From NCBI GenBank assembly GCA_964030475.1, contig CAXIPT010000010.1:2838366-2902365 (forward strand): DNA of 64,000 bases, in the 5' to 3' direction. The translations under genes were made by a program, and so were the position numbers. A model generated the notes under the pieces. It had not been told where the DNA came from and made no database searches. It worked only from the letters and a program-made list of their open reading frames with translations. The first letter of the stretch is position 1. Every line of letters starts with the position of its first letter. Below, one piece after another: positions 1-11,316 of the stretch. The DNA comes from Tethya wilhelma (Eukaryota > Porifera > Demospongiae > Tethyida > Tethyidae).

Positions 1-309
1 CTTGGGTTCTCCAATAGTTTTGATGGGAAAAGGTTCTTGGAGTCTCCAGTAGTTTTGATGGGAAAAAGTTCTTGGGTTCTCCAGTAGTTTTGATGGGAAA
101 AGGTTCTTGGGTTCTCCAATAGTTTTGATGGGAAAAGGTTCTTGGGTTCTCCAGTAGTTTTGATGGGAAAAGGTTCTTGGGTTCTCCAATAGTTTTGATG
201 GGAATTAATTAAAAGGTTCTTGGGTTCTCCAATAGTTTTGAAGGGAAAAGGTTCTTGGGTTCTCCAATAGTTTTGATGGGAAAAGGTTCTTGGGTTCTCC
301 ACTAGTTTT
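1..309. repeat. 35-bp minisatellite, about 9 copies
   Basis: A 35-bp unit (core CTTGGGTTCTCCAATAGTTT followed by TGATGGGAAAAGGTT) is repeated head to tail about nine times. Unit differences are AAT/AGT in the middle, one short insertion (AATTAATT) near 205 and one GATG to GAAG change. It runs off the left edge and stops at the single N at 310, so its true length is unknown and the join at 310 may be an assembly scar. No coding potential is evident. Confidence 0.95.
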
Positions 310-310
310 N

Positions 311-1903
311 AATTTTTGCTACTTGTATAACATAAAACATAATAAATTATGATAGACAGCCACAACAGACAGAGATTTAACAGAGCTAGATCAAGTTACT
401 TTGACCTATAGCTGCATATAGTTTCAAACACAAATTTGTGACAAAATAACAGATAGCCATGGATGCAGAGTCTGCCACCAATATCTACAGTGCAATTTGC
501 ATCAACCAAATTTTGTATTAGTCTATATATGCTTGCAAATAAGTTTGATTGAGCTGTTTGATATAGCTCAGTGCAGCCATTAAATGCTTGAGTACTATAC
601 AGTCTCAGCTAGCAGCAAAGTTTATTTTAGGTGCAGTAGCAATGTCTTTTGATTGGCTAATAGCCTCCGAAGGCATCTACCAGGTTAAAACACAAATGTT
701 ACTAGCCTTACTGGCAAACTCCATGGCCTCAGTGGGTGTATGTTATTTATGTACTAAATAGAGGCTCAGTTACTTCGGTTCTGGAGCATCTATGGCAGTC
801 TTCATTCTTGAAGAATGCTAGCTAGGTGATAGCTTTCCACCTAGCTGAGCAATTAAGGCCCATAGCAGTCTGGCTGGTTAGTGGCAGGCTGAAATGCAGC
901 GCAGCTCAGCTCATTGTCAGTCTCAGCAATGTTAGACTCCACGGTTAGCACTGTACGCAAATACCCACGATGACCTTTACCAGTGTGTTGGCCGCTTGAA
1001 AAATTTCAAAGTCCAAAAAGTGTACGTCAGATAAAAAGTCGCCTACCATACGTATAATATGTAATACTTACGTTTGCATTTATATGGTTTCCTAAACAGT
1101 TGACTAGAAGTTGCTACTTGAATTTTATAGAATCGAAAATGCCACTTGAAGTTGAACAGTATAGACTGTCTACATTATAGTCCATCAGTTAATCGGAGAC
1201 AAGATTTGCTGCATAAGTGTTCTAATTTCAATTGAGCTGTTTGCATAGTTGAGTATACTGATCTCTCGCTGTGGTTGATGGCATCAATATGCATTGTTAT
1301 GATACTTAACTAGTACTTGACACAGTCGTGCTGCAGAGTCAGAGTCTGTCACATGATCATAAATTATTTAGTCTCTTTGTCAGAGATAAGAGGTATCTTG
1401 CTACCATGGAAACAACAAAATATAATGTTGACATGTCATACAAACTTTAATAAGGATAAATGCAAACTTCAAACTATATCACATGCAGCAATACTGTAAC
1501 TCACAGTCTGTGCATGATAGCAAAGCTTCTGATTCTGATAAAATATAGCATAATATATCTTGAGTTTATTGTACTTACACTTCATGCTTGCATGCTAGCT
1601 GATACTCTAGTTCCTGTGGTCTGGCTAGCAAGCTGATACCTTCTTGTTATCTAGAGAATCAATAGGTTTATAAGACTAGTTAACTGTACTAGCCACACTG
1701 CACTGCCGTACATACATATGACAACCTTTACCAGTGCATTCAGTTCATGAAAGTTGCAAAGTCCCATAAGAGTACGTCAGATAAAAATCACCTACCATGA
1801 ATATGACAAATGTGCAGTTGGACTATATAACAAAAATTTCTCAAGCTAGCTGTGACAGACACTATTGACTTACTCTGAAAACCATGCATATCATGCACTG
1901 TAG
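311..1903. other. No gene seen; one 80-bp direct repeat
   Basis: AT-rich non-coding sequence with no convincing exon. An imperfect direct repeat of about 80 bp lies at 971-1050 and 1721-1800 (both run from CCTTTACCAGTG to GTACGTCAGATAAAAA and CACCTACCAT-like ends). If the downstream Calx-beta gene extends leftward, this is intron or upstream sequence. The exon encoding the first half of the Calx-beta domain that is cut at 1904 was not found here. Confidence 0.6.
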
Positions 1904-2107
1904 GTGAGGACTTTGATGCAGGTAAAAGCATCCTGAAGGTTCAAATGAATCCCAATGAACAAAGAATAAGTGTGCCTTTTGAAGTGAAAGATGATAGCAT
2001 TCCAGAAGCTCAAGAACGCTTTGAGTTCTTTCTTGCTGTACCAAGAGGTGATCGATGGAATTTAGGAAGGAATGGGAATGCCATAATCTTAATCATCGAC
2101 AATGATG
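1904..2107 (+). CDS. Exon: C-terminal half of a Calx-beta domain
   Basis: A 204-bp exon between acceptor CACTGTAG and donor GTAGGC, phase 1-1, 68 codons. It encodes the second half of a Calx-beta domain: a GEDFDAG start, the DD-x-IPEAQERFEFFL motif typical of the fourth to fifth strand, and a terminal AIILIIDND strand. The acidic residues of DD, E and DND are those that coordinate calcium in this family. The matching first-half exon should lie upstream and is missing, so the gene is cut at its 5' side. The next intron is only 68 bp. Confidence 0.82.
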
Positions 2108-2175
2108 GTAGGCTATCAATGCTACACTGCATGTATAGTTGTCCAATAACTTGTTAATGGTGGCTATATTCTCAG

Positions 2176-2319
2176 CTGCAATTGTGGGTTTTGAGCATGA
2201 AGTGTACACTGTTGATGAAGAGGAAATATCAGTTGAAGTCTGTGTGGTGATTTTGTCTCCTGATATCATTGAAGTTGATATTGCAGGAATTGTCTCAACG
2301 AATGATGGAATAGCACAAG
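2176..2319 (+). CDS. Exon: N-terminal half of second Calx-beta domain
   Basis: A 144-bp exon between acceptor ATTCTCAG and donor GTAAAT, phase 1-1, 48 codons. Joined to the previous exon it continues DND into the usual Calx-beta opening (VGFEHEVYTVDEEE), followed by the hydrophobic-alternating strand and TNDGIAQ, matching the family's T-x-DGTA turn before the G-x-DY segment supplied by the next exon. The split of one Calx-beta domain over two symmetrical exons suggests domain duplication by exon pairs. Confidence 0.82.
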
Positions 2320-2859
2320 GTAAATTGTAACACCACTCTGTAGATAACACATTATGGAATTGAGGTTTTGTTTATGAAATGAAGGGATGTTAAAATTCTC
2401 TAAGTTCTTGTCAAATTTCAGCATATAATTAAGTTATATTTATTTTAATCTTGACAAAATCTTACATTAAATTTCAAAAGTTGAGCAAAGATGTGTGAAT
2501 TCTGACATGGGTATACAAATTTGTGCACCCTTGACCTGACCAATTGTGTACAAATTTGTACACCCTTCATGTTTTGAAGGTATACAAATTTGTTCACCTC
2601 ATTATATATGCAACATTTTGCTTGATTTAGCTTAAATTTTAAAAAATTCTTATGTTCGAAAGATCATAATTTTTTTCCAACAAAAGCAGCATGTTGTTTT
2701 TAGCAATTTTCTATTCAGATTTTAAATGTGTCAAAATTTACCAAGAAGTCCACCAGATTTAGCAAGCTTTATTTCATAAATGGAAGGATTATTTTATGTG
2801 TTAGATACTATATTCTCAAGAAGGATTGTGTATGTAATGTTAGCCAATTTGTTCTACAG

Positions 2860-3069
2860 CTGGATTAGACTATGTTCCACTTAACAACGAATCAGTATTT
2901 CTTGGAAATAATACAAGAAGGCAATGTTTTCAAATTCCAATTAGCGATGACCTGGAAATTAATTCCAGCGAAATATTCACTCTACAGTTAGTGTCAAATA
3001 AACTCTTTACATCATCCAATGTACTGTTTGAACCAAGCAGAGCAACAGTGATTGTCAGAGACGGATCCA
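2860..3069 (+). CDS. Exon: C-terminal half of second Calx-beta domain
   Basis: A 210-bp exon between acceptor GTTCTACAG and donor GTGAGT, phase 1-1, 70 codons. It begins AGLDYVP (the family's A-G-x-DY), has the SDDLEINSSEIFTLQL strand pair with the conserved D..E..E acids, and ends in SRATVIVRD, the usual last strand with its calcium-binding Asp. Together with the exon at 2176 it completes a domain of about 118 residues, normal for Calx-beta. It is followed by a 6 kb repeat-filled intron. Confidence 0.82.
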
Positions 3070-3568
3070 GTGAGTTGAATAATCTCTATGTATACGTTAC
3101 AGTATTCATAATACAACTGAATCAAATGTGTACATGCAAGCTGCATCAGACACTACATTAACTTTTGAATAAGAAATATAGCTGCGTGCATTTGTGACTA
3201 TGCTATATGGTGATGCCCTGTTTGTCACTAAGTATTACAAACTGTTATGTTAAGGGCTGTTATGTAATCATGTGTAGCTAATATAATTTCTGGAAATTTC
3301 GCACAAAGTTCAAGTTTCTGGCCTTGCATGTATAATTGTGACATTGTATGTGTGCAAGCATGACTTCATGCTCCTACCAATCTCATGGAAACTTGTCTGT
3401 AACCACAATAACAGTCTAGTTTACCAAAGAGACCTATTAGGTATACATGAACTGCATCAAGCTATTACTAGGTGGCTTTATTCCATTCAAATAGCTTCTT
3501 ATCACATACAAATGGCAAAAACTTCACAAAAGTGAGTAGCGTAGGAATGGACGAAACTGGAAAAGTAA

Positions 3569-4322
3569 CAAGCAGTAAAAGTTTCAAAAAAATAAGCAGT
3601 GTAGGAATGGGCAGTGCTGTTAAATGTATTGGAACAAGGAATGGTCTCAATTTCGGCACATGACTACTTCATTTTCATTTTTGATCCCTCATAGCTAATT
3701 GTAGTAAATGGTTCAAAGAATAATCTGTACTTGAATAGCTTATCAGTATCACTGTTTATTACATTAATGGTTCAAATTTCTGCCAATCTTATCATTCAGC
3801 TAAAATGTGGAATAAAGTATAGCATGCAGGATTAGATTACCAGCCAAGACTTGGGCACAGAAAATTAAGTAGTCATGTGCCGAAATTGAGACCTTTCCTT
3901 GTTCCAATACTTTTACAGCACTGCCCATTCCTACACTGCTTATTTTTTTGAAATTTTAATGCTTGTTCATTCACTTTTTTCAATACTACAGTGAGGAGAT
4001 TATTAGAGACTGGTTATATAGTCCCTACGAAAGCTTGAGTTATCTGAGTAGCAGCTATATTGTCTGCTAGAGCAGCTAATGTGCATGTGCATTAAATGCC
4101 ACGTGGATAAACAATGACCTTTGAACTCTACCTACAAGAAGATGACTACATGAAGTACATGAATTTATACACTAAGTTTCAAAGCTTTTTAGTTTTTGTT
4201 TAGGCTTATTTGTGATGAAAACGAGTATCAAGGAATGTAGTACCTATGAAAAGAATTTACTTTGTTCTGTCAAAGTTGGCTCAACACTTTCTGGTTCTCT
4301 AGACTCTGTTTAAGAAAGTCAG
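3569..4322 (+). mobile_element. Composite palindromic element, forward, 3'-truncated
   Basis: Left arm (AAGTTTCAAAAAAATAAGCA, GTAGGAATGGGCAGTGCTG) pairs with its inverted copy at about 3875-3966 around a unique spacer, then runs into the roughly 600-bp single-copy part (TTCATTCACTTTTTTCAA ... GTCAAAGTTGGCTCAACA). It is cut at about 4322 where an inverse copy starts. It is preceded at 3520-3568 by a second partial arm. Confidence 0.75.
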
Positions 4323-4323
4323 T

Positions 4324-4737
4324 TTGTATCATACGTATGGTAGTACATATAGTAGGAATGGGCAACATGTCTCATAGACCCAATACAAAATGTTTATCAC
4401 CATAAAAATCTAACAAAACAAAGTTAAGCCCTCAAACTTGCTCAAAGGCTCTCACTACATGCAAGGTCTGAAGCTCACAGAAACTTCACTGGGAACTCGT
4501 AGAGAGCGCTAATGGGAAGCCACAATAGTACCATTTTTGTTCTCCTAACGTACGTACTTACGTACATACGTACGTACTAACTGACTTACTTGAACACGGT
4601 TTCCAGAGAACCAGAAAGTGTGGAGCCAACTTTGACAGCACTAGGTAAGTCCTTTTCAAGGGAACTGCGTTCCTTATTGATACTCGTTTTCATCACAAAT
4701 AAGCCTAAACAAAAACTAGAAAGCTTTGAAACTTTGC
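4324..4737 (-). mobile_element. Composite element, inverse partial copy
   Basis: Starts with the element's right tip in inverse orientation (ATCATACGTATGGTAGTACA, then GTAGGAATGGGC) and continues as the reverse complement of the single-copy part seen at 16740-17147. It changes back to forward-oriented element sequence at about 4745-5010. The forward-inverse-forward order shows nested insertion or template switching. Confidence 0.7.
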
Positions 4738-5904
4738 TATTTTGTTCATGCATTTTTTTTTCACCACTAAGGTATAAGTTTATTCAATTGCATGGAGCCT
4801 ATTGGAGACTGGTTAGTTTCTAAAAAAGCAAGTGTAGTTATGCAGCTCAGATAAACATCTGAACTGGATGCGCATGCAGATTAGATGCGGCAAGTTAAGT
4901 GGTCTGATTTACCATTAATGACTTTTATCTGCAAAAAGATGGCTATATTGCAGTACATGAATTTATAGTAATTTTCAAAGCTGTCTATAATTTTGTTTCT
5001 TTACACTTTAGGCAGTAAGGCAAGGTAATTTCAATAGCAGGGTAATTTTGATGCTTTATTTCTATGCCATAAATGCTATTGGGTCATTCCATGTGGAATC
5101 ATCACAAAAAAATGACACATGTTCTCAGATTTTATCCAAAGTTGGTGTGTACATAGTGTATTATGAGATGTAAAACTACAATAAATTTTAGGCTCCAATG
5201 TTGTATGGCTTCTGAGTTATAACAGGTTAAATTTTTTGATATTTTGCAATTTTTCACTTACTCTGTGGTATAAAATATACTTTATCTTACTTTATCTTCA
5301 ACTAGGAGCGAGATATGAGGAAACCAACTAGATTTCCTAATAGCACTTAAAACAAGCTTCGAAATGATATGTTACAAGTACAGTACTTGCAGTCTATAGA
5401 GTAGAATTCAATGAATTTGTGGGTGATTACATTAAAAATAGAAATATATTAAAATTACAATAGTTTAAAGCTATGTTTGAAGGTCTGTAGTGTGGGTGGA
5501 TGATTGAGGTATAACATATTAGAAAATGTTTCCATGGCAACCTTAGGTTATGAGGATACAGTAATCAATTGACATGACAAAAATGCTTTATAGTTGAAAA
5601 TCGGTTAGGTGCGAAAAAAGCCAATGCTTTTCAGCTAAGGTCTGGGACTTTGATACAACTTTTGTATATAGTTTTTCCACCATATGAAATGTTTGATGTT
5701 GCTTGCATATGTTGGTATCATATACAATATGTACATTTACACCTTTTTTGGGTGCTATTATATGTTAGGTGAGTATCTCAAGAATTAATGACAGCTAAGG
5801 TTTCAAACTTATGTATATTATGCATAAATAAATGGTCTAACTTGTGTTATGAAGAACAACTTCACAATCATTTCACATAGCACGTTGTGAACATGCTGAG
5901 GGAT

Positions 5905-6017
5905 CAAAAATGAAAATAAAGTAGTCATGTGCCAAAATCGAGATATGCCTTGTTTCCTTACTTTTTATAGAACTGCACATTCCCCCACTGCTTATTTTTT
6001 GAAATTTTTACTACTTG
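5905..6017 (+). mobile_element. Right arm of a palindromic element, interrupted
   Basis: Reads GTAGTCATGTGCC ... GCCTTGTTTCC ... CCCCACTGCTTATTTTTTGA and ends TTTTTACTACTTG, where a 5-bp-TSD MITE has inserted at 6018. The left arm is not recognisable, so it is a remnant. Confidence 0.6.
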
Positions 6018-6397
6018 CAGGGGCATAGCCAGGATTTAGAGTAAGGGGGTGCTAAAACTGTGCGCGCAGAGCACGCCAGAAATTTTGGGAATGCCACGCC
6101 CACTTTGGGGTCACAAGACCGATATCTCGACCTTTGAATTATTACTGGAAGCTATTATAGCTGCTGAGCGCTTTTGATCGACCTAGCGTGAATTAAATGG
6201 TTCTGAAGTTTGTTTATCAAGAACTCAGACATAGATGAGCTTGGAAATTAGCTTCAAGCAACAAACATGTAAGAAATAGAGATTTTTAACGGCTTGATTA
6301 CTTATTAATAAATCCAATTATTAATGGTTTTTGCGCTTCCGCTCAGTGGCAAAGGGAGTGCTCGAGCACCCTGAGCCCCGCCCTGGCTACGCCCCTG
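6018..6397. mobile_element. 5-bp-TSD MITE, copy A
   Basis: Begins CAGGGGCATAGCCAGG and ends GGCTACGCCCCTG, imperfect terminal inverted repeats. Flanked by direct ACTTG at 6013-6017 and 6398-6402, a perfect 5-bp target duplication. Interior shares AAATTTTGGG, CACGCCCACTTT and GTGCTCGAGCACC with the copy at 14335-14688. No ORF. CAG...CTG tips fit a hAT-like non-autonomous element with a short duplication; family assignment is inference. Confidence 0.85.
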
Positions 6398-6628
6398 ACT
6401 TGTAGTACTTATACTTAAACAACATCCAAGAAGTAGCCACTTCTGAAGTTCTGAACTCAGATAGTGACCTGGCCCCAACTGACTTAAAGCAATACAAGAT
6501 TACCTCTACAAAGGACAAAAGCCATGGATGCTCACCTTGCAACTAGCGATTTTTGCAACTTTATTTGAGGATTAACAGAAATTTATTCAGCATTAGTTCA
6601 ATTGACAAGGATATATGGCTATATTATA

Positions 6629-7598
6629 CAAGTATAGTACAAATTTCATAAAAATTAACAGTGTAGGAATGGGCAGTGCTGTAAAAAGGAAGGAAACAAG
6701 GCTGGGACATTAACTTTCGGCACATGACTACTTCATTTCCGTGGTCTCTGTCATATTATGTAGAATCATGATTAAAATTCTGATTCCAATTAAGTCATGG
6801 TTTATTTAAATAAATTAGAAGGTATACAGGCAACCTATGTGAGCTTGGAAAACTTTGAAAATGAAGTAGTCATTTGCCAAAAGTTAAAGTCCCAGCCTTG
6901 TTTCCTTCCTTTTTACAGCACTGCCCATTCCTACACTGTTAATTTTTATGAAATTTTTACTATACTTGTTTGTTTACTTTTTTCAACACTAAGGTGCTCA
7001 ATTGCAATGGAGTATAAGCTATCAGAGACTGGTCAGTCTCTACAAAAAGCATGAGCTACTGCTTTCAAGTACACTGGATGCGCATGCGCAATATATGCAT
7101 GCAAACCACGTGGTCTGTTGACGACCTTTACCTACATCAAGATGGCTACATTCAAGTACAGTATTTTATACCAGAGTTTTTAAAATGCCTAAATTTTGTT
7201 TGTTATATAGCTTTTAGGCACCAAACCAGTATAAAGGACGTAGTTCGGATGAAGTCAAGTTGTACTGTACAGTTAAAGGTGGCTGAAATTAGAATGCCTT
7301 TTGTTTGTCTGGAAATTGCGTTCAAGTTTGTCAGTTAGGAAGGAAGGAAGGAAGGAAGGAAGAAGAAAACAAAATTGCACTGTTCTGGCTTCCCACCAGC
7401 GCTCTCTCCAGAGTGCTCTAGAAAGTTTCTGTGAGTTTTGTTGATGCATGCAGTTAAAAAACTATCCAAAGGAGGCTTTAATCCATGTCTGAAGGCTTAG
7501 CTGTCATTCTCTGAACGTTTATGAGCATAAACATTTTGTATGATGTCTATGGCACAGTCGACCCATTCCTACTATATGTACTAGCATACGTATGATAG
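6629..7598 (+). mobile_element. Composite palindromic element, forward
   Basis: Palindromic part 6629-6970 (GTAGGAATGGGCAGTGCTG in the left arm, CAGCACTGCCCATTCCTAC in the right), then the single-copy part ending at CCCATTCCTACTATATGTAC / CATACGTATGATA. It contains a perfect NRF1-type palindrome TGCGCATGCGCA at 7079-7090 and an E-box CACGTG at 7107-7112. A GGAAG run (about 7338-7361) replaces the AAGTAAG-like run of other copies. Confidence 0.8.
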
Positions 7599-7782
7599 GT
7601 AGCTACCTAGAAGCAAATTCCTTCGATAATCATATTTGCCAACATGGACTTCAGTGGGTTCACCAGCAGTATATGGTATAGCAAAGACCTCATGTTTGTA
7701 GCCAACACCTCTTTTCTCCAATGATTTTGCTAATACCCTAGCTTATTAACTTCTTCTCGAAAGAGTGGATATATATATATAT

Positions 7783-8140
7783 ATCATACGTACGGTAGTA
7801 CGTATAGTAGGAATGGACTGACTGTCCCATAGACACAATACAAAATGTTGGCCACTATAAAAATCTACTCAAATAAAATTAAACCTTCAAAGTTGCTCAG
7901 AGACTCTCACTGACAGATTAACAACTGCATGCAAGGCCTAAAACTCACAGAAGCACTCATAGAGAGCGCTTTTGGGAAGCCACCATAGTGCCATTTTTGT
8001 TCTGCTAATTTACTTACGTACTTCCTAACTGACTTACTTGAAAAAGATTTCCAGAGAATCAGAATGTGTTGAGCCGACTTTGACAACACAAAGTAAGTTC
8101 TGTTCATAGGTACTACATTCCTTGATACTTGTTTTCGCCT
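7783..8140 (-). mobile_element. Composite element, inverse partial copy
   Basis: Starts at the right tip (ATCATACGTACGGTAGTACG, GTAGGAATGG) and follows the reverse complement of the single-copy part to about 8140 (CATTCCTTGATACTTGTTTT). Truncated before the palindromic part. Confidence 0.7.
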
Positions 8141-9025
8141 TAAGGTTAGTGTATTTTGAGTGGGCAGTACTTTTGCTATTGCTAATTTAATTAGTGAATC
8201 GTGAAGGGGTGTGTCCAAGATTTCTATATCAAAATATACAATTGAAAATAAAATTGTTCAGGAGGTGCTGGAGATCATTTTCGTGCAAAAACTAGCGACC
8301 GGAAGTTGTCTTCGAACAAGTGACCGGAAATTAGACCACATCAAAGTACTTCAAAGCATTCTNTCAAAGAAACTTCAAAGCATTCTTTGAAAACAGAAAA
8401 AACCAAAAAATTACTCACAAAATACTGTATGGGTGTGTCTTGTGCATGCAATAGGATGGCTGTGTAGTGATATGCATGAAAATGTGCAGCAAGTTTGCAG
8501 GATGGCTAGCGGAGAGTGTGTGCTAGCTGTGACTGTCATTCAACTGATTTAGGCATACAAACAGTTTTTAAATATATATATATAAACACATAATTGCTAC
8601 ATGTTAAACTTATTGGATGAAAGTTTAATAATCATTATACAATTATAGTCGAAGGTATTTTGGCTATATTGGTGTCAACCTCTGAAAGAGGACAATAAAG
8701 GACAAAGTCGTGCTCATAACTTGTCCGTTATTCGGAGGTTCCACTGCATGTAAGCTGTAATAGCTGCTACATAATTATAGTACGTATGTTGGGAAGCCAG
8801 TGCAAAATTAATACTATAGGAGTGACAATTGGATATATAATTTTTTTTTCAATTTGTGTATGGTACCATACCATGATAGTTCTTGGTCTTTCATTGTATA
8901 GTTGTATAATGTTGTATATCAACATGCATGATATAATTAGTATTTGTAGTATAATATTATGTGTCCAGGGTTCGAATAATATGTTGTGATCAATCATTAA
9001 TTATTGGTTTTGTTTGTGTCTATAG

Positions 9026-9244
9026 AACCAGAAGAAGACCTGTCAGAGCTATTATCTCTAAATGAGCTAAAAACTCTCAGAATGGTGATACCAGAGTATT
9101 TACCTTTGCTGAAGGCAAATGGATTAGACATTGAGAATGCCAAACCAGGACAATACACAAAGGAGCAAATCCTTGAAGGCATGAGGAGAATTGGTCAGGA
9201 GCAGTTAGCTTTAGATCTACTTCAAAAAAGCCGCAAAAAACCAG
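9026..9244 (+). CDS. Exon: helical death-fold-like segment
   Basis: A 219-bp exon between acceptor GTGTCTATAG and donor GTGAGA, phase 1-1, 73 codons. It encodes a highly charged helical stretch: EEDLSELLSLNELKTLRMVI, then PEYLPLLKANGLDIENAKPG, then EGMRRIGQEQLALDLLQKS. The spacing of Leu/Ile and the G-x-x-x-LA-x-x-LL end resemble helices of the death-fold superfamily (DED or CARD type), but no diagnostic residue set is complete. The exon itself is well supported; its domain name is not. A death-fold between Calx-beta and EGF modules would be unusual, so a separate gene or an unrelated helical linker is possible. Confidence 0.65.
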
Positions 9245-10276
9245 GTGAGAAAAGTATCATTTCGTCTTGAGCATTGTACAGCCATAATATTGAGATTTGT
9301 GATAAAATGCAGCTATCAACTGCAAGATATAATAAGAATAATTATGACAGTGTATTATTTGGGGAATGTATGCAAATCCACATAAGATCAAATAAAAGCC
9401 TGTTGCCAGGATTACAAGGTAGTATAAGAGAGAAAAGAGTATCGAATTGCATGTGCATACTTGAGAAACACTCAGTACAAAGTAACATGACATGCATGTT
9501 AGTATATCTATCGTATTCCCAGTATGGTAGTACTCAGGGTACATAGGAAGGGCACGGATGGCCCATTAGCGCAATACAAATATTCACACGAATAACTCTG
9601 CAAAAACTGAGCGCTTGTCACTAAAAGGCTTCTTAAGCTACTATTTAGCTCTTTCTCTTTCGATCTAATGAGCCCTAAAACATGGCCTAAGACCATCGCT
9701 AAAGTACCAAACTAAAATATGCCAAATCTCCAATTTTTCCCATCTTCTTCTTATTCTTTTTCAGTCTTCTTTTTCTATCTTGGCTCAACTTTTCTCAGAG
9801 GCTATTCATTTTTAGAAGCTGATTCTTGAACGGTTTCTTTGGGGACATTCGCCTTTGCCATCGGTTTTTTGTGTCTCTAATTGAGACGCTAGATACAAGA
9901 CAAAAAGCGCTTCCTCCATATGGCGGCCATTAACTTCTAAATCATGCATTATTCATTAGCTAGCTAGCCTAACGACCCGACCCTTTCCATATTCAAGTGT
10001 GCGTTATTTGGAATCTATAGCAGCATGCAGTGCCCCAAGTTCTCAGGTTCTGTCTTATCCTGTCGTTCTCTGTGTTCAGTTCTTCAGTAGGGAAGTTATC
10101 TTTGGCTAACAAGCACAAATATAATGGACATAAATCTCGTTCAGACTGGGGTTTTGAAGTTTTAGCTGTCTGAAAGGCATGACTGTGACCATCAGTAGGG
10201 CTGTTGCAAGTTCTCTGCTCAGGCTAAAGACTAAATTCCACTGATATTGTTAACAATTATTCAAAAATAAAACAAA

Positions 10277-10551
10277 CAAGTACAAAAAACATTAGAAATG
10301 TAATGCAAACATAGGAATGGCCAAATCGTAAAAAAGCCTTGTGAGCACAATCAAGATAGGAATGGTTGTCAGATTAAGGGAGTTCATTTCTGTGTCTACA
10401 ATGTCATTGAGCTCAGTAGGGATATGAACATAAGGTGACACAGTGAAATGAACTCGCTCAATCTGACAACCATTCCTATCTTGGTTGCTCACTTTTTTAT
10501 GATTTGGCCATTCCTATGTTTGCATTACATTTCTAATGTTTTTTGTACTTG
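10277..10551. mobile_element. Palindromic MITE with CAAGTAC tips
   Basis: Begins CAAGTACAAAAAACATTAGA and ends in its inverse (GTTTTTTGTACTTG). The arms of about 105 bp contain CATAGGAATGGCCAAATC and a second AGGAATGG core (AAGATAGGAATGGTTGTCAG), with a roughly 60-bp spacer. It is not the same sequence as the composite element, but both share the layout of paired AGGAATGG motifs in long arms and CAAGTA tips, suggesting the same transposase system. Confidence 0.8.
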
Positions 10552-10553
10552 TA

Positions 10554-10769
10554 TATATATAGCCGGAAATATATATGACAGTTCTGCAAAACATGAAATA
10601 AAATATTGATAAATTTAAATTTGATAATTTGCATGTGCACATAATACATTCATATACGTACATTGTTCAAAATATTGGCAGATTTAAATTTGACTATTTG
10701 GACTTTGACTGTTAAATCGTCAAATTTAAATCCCTGTCAATATAATATATTATTTTCGGCTATATATAT
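10554..10769. mobile_element. AT-rich MITE with AGCCGGAAATA-like tips
   Basis: Imperfect inverted ends (TATATATAGCCGGAAATATA at left, inverse of TTATTTTCGGCTATATATA at right) with internal inverted AAATTTGA/TCAAATTT motifs. It abuts the preceding palindromic MITE without spacer, so it marks a second insertion at or next to its border. Confidence 0.55.
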
Positions 10770-10921
10770 GGTATGTAAATGGGGCTCACTTGCACTTACA
10801 GCAATCTGTGAGCAGCTTGCGCTATTTTTTTAAACACTCTTGATACTGTAACACGTACAGCCACACCTACTTTTAATCACTTATTTCGTTGTAAGTTTTG
10901 AAGCAGTTTATAGTAGCTATA

Positions 10922-11135
10922 CAGTAAATCCTCCAAACAAAGGATCGAAGCATTGGAGACAATATAAATTAGGCTTATTTGTCCTTTGTAGAGAGGTTGT
11001 CCTCTTCTTGGAGGTTTGTCTGTATTGCTACAATAGGAAATTGGAATTCTCGGGAACCAAGAATTGTCCTTTGTTGAGAGGTTTGTAATACAGTCTCCCT
11101 ATCTCGGAGGGTCCACTATAGTGGAGGTTCTACTG
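10922..11135. mobile_element. pogo/Tigger-like MITE with TA duplication
   Basis: Tips CAGTAAATCCTCC and GGAGGTTCTACTG are inverted and flanked by TA on both sides (10920-10921, 11136-11137). CAGTnnAACCTC-type ends with TA duplications are characteristic of the pogo/Tigger branch of Tc1/mariner. No ORF, hence non-autonomous. A longer relative lies at 30292-31170. Confidence 0.8.
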
Positions 11136-11316
11136 TATTGTAATTATATGCATCTGGCCCGGATTATGCATGCATATGGTTAACTAGCTGCACTTTAAAC
11201 ATACTCGACAAAGAATTAACACAGACCTTAAATTGAGCATGGTCATGCACTGCACTGTGTTATAATTATAATCAATTTTTTTAATTTACCATTTTGTTTT
11301 CAAATTTGTTTTATAG

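Larger units (their letters stand above)
3070..9025 (+). other. Long intron filled with MITEs
   Basis: No exon was recognised. From 3569 on it is a mosaic of the composite palindromic element in forward and inverse orientation (entries below), with a 5-bp-TSD MITE at 6018-6397. Around 5085-5245 lies one member of an inverted dispersed pair whose partner is at 20340-20505. A GGAAG microsatellite (about 7338-7361) and short AT runs also occur. Fragment 8656-8745 resembles one end of a pogo-like MITE (CTCTGAAAGAGGACA ... CGGAGGTTCCACTG). The N at 8363 sits between two near-identical CAAAGCATTCT strings. Confidence 0.7.
9245..11316 (+). other. Intron with several MITEs
   Basis: No exon seen. It holds a short element end at 9515-9600 that recurs inverted at 13665-13745 (CCCAGTATGGTAGTACTC..., GGGCACGGATGGCCCATTAG), the palindrome at 10277-10551, a second AT-rich palindrome at about 10554-10769 (tips TATATATAGCCGGAAATATA / TTCGGCTATATATA), and a pogo-like MITE at 10922-11135. 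Confidence 0.65.

Noticed and set aside
1..309. Regularly repeated 35-bp units as a CRISPR array
   Set aside because: The units are contiguous without unique spacers and the genome is eukaryotic; it is a minisatellite.
7907..8218. 103-residue minus frame
   Set aside because: Most of it lies within an inverse copy of the composite MITE; similar positions in other copies are not open.
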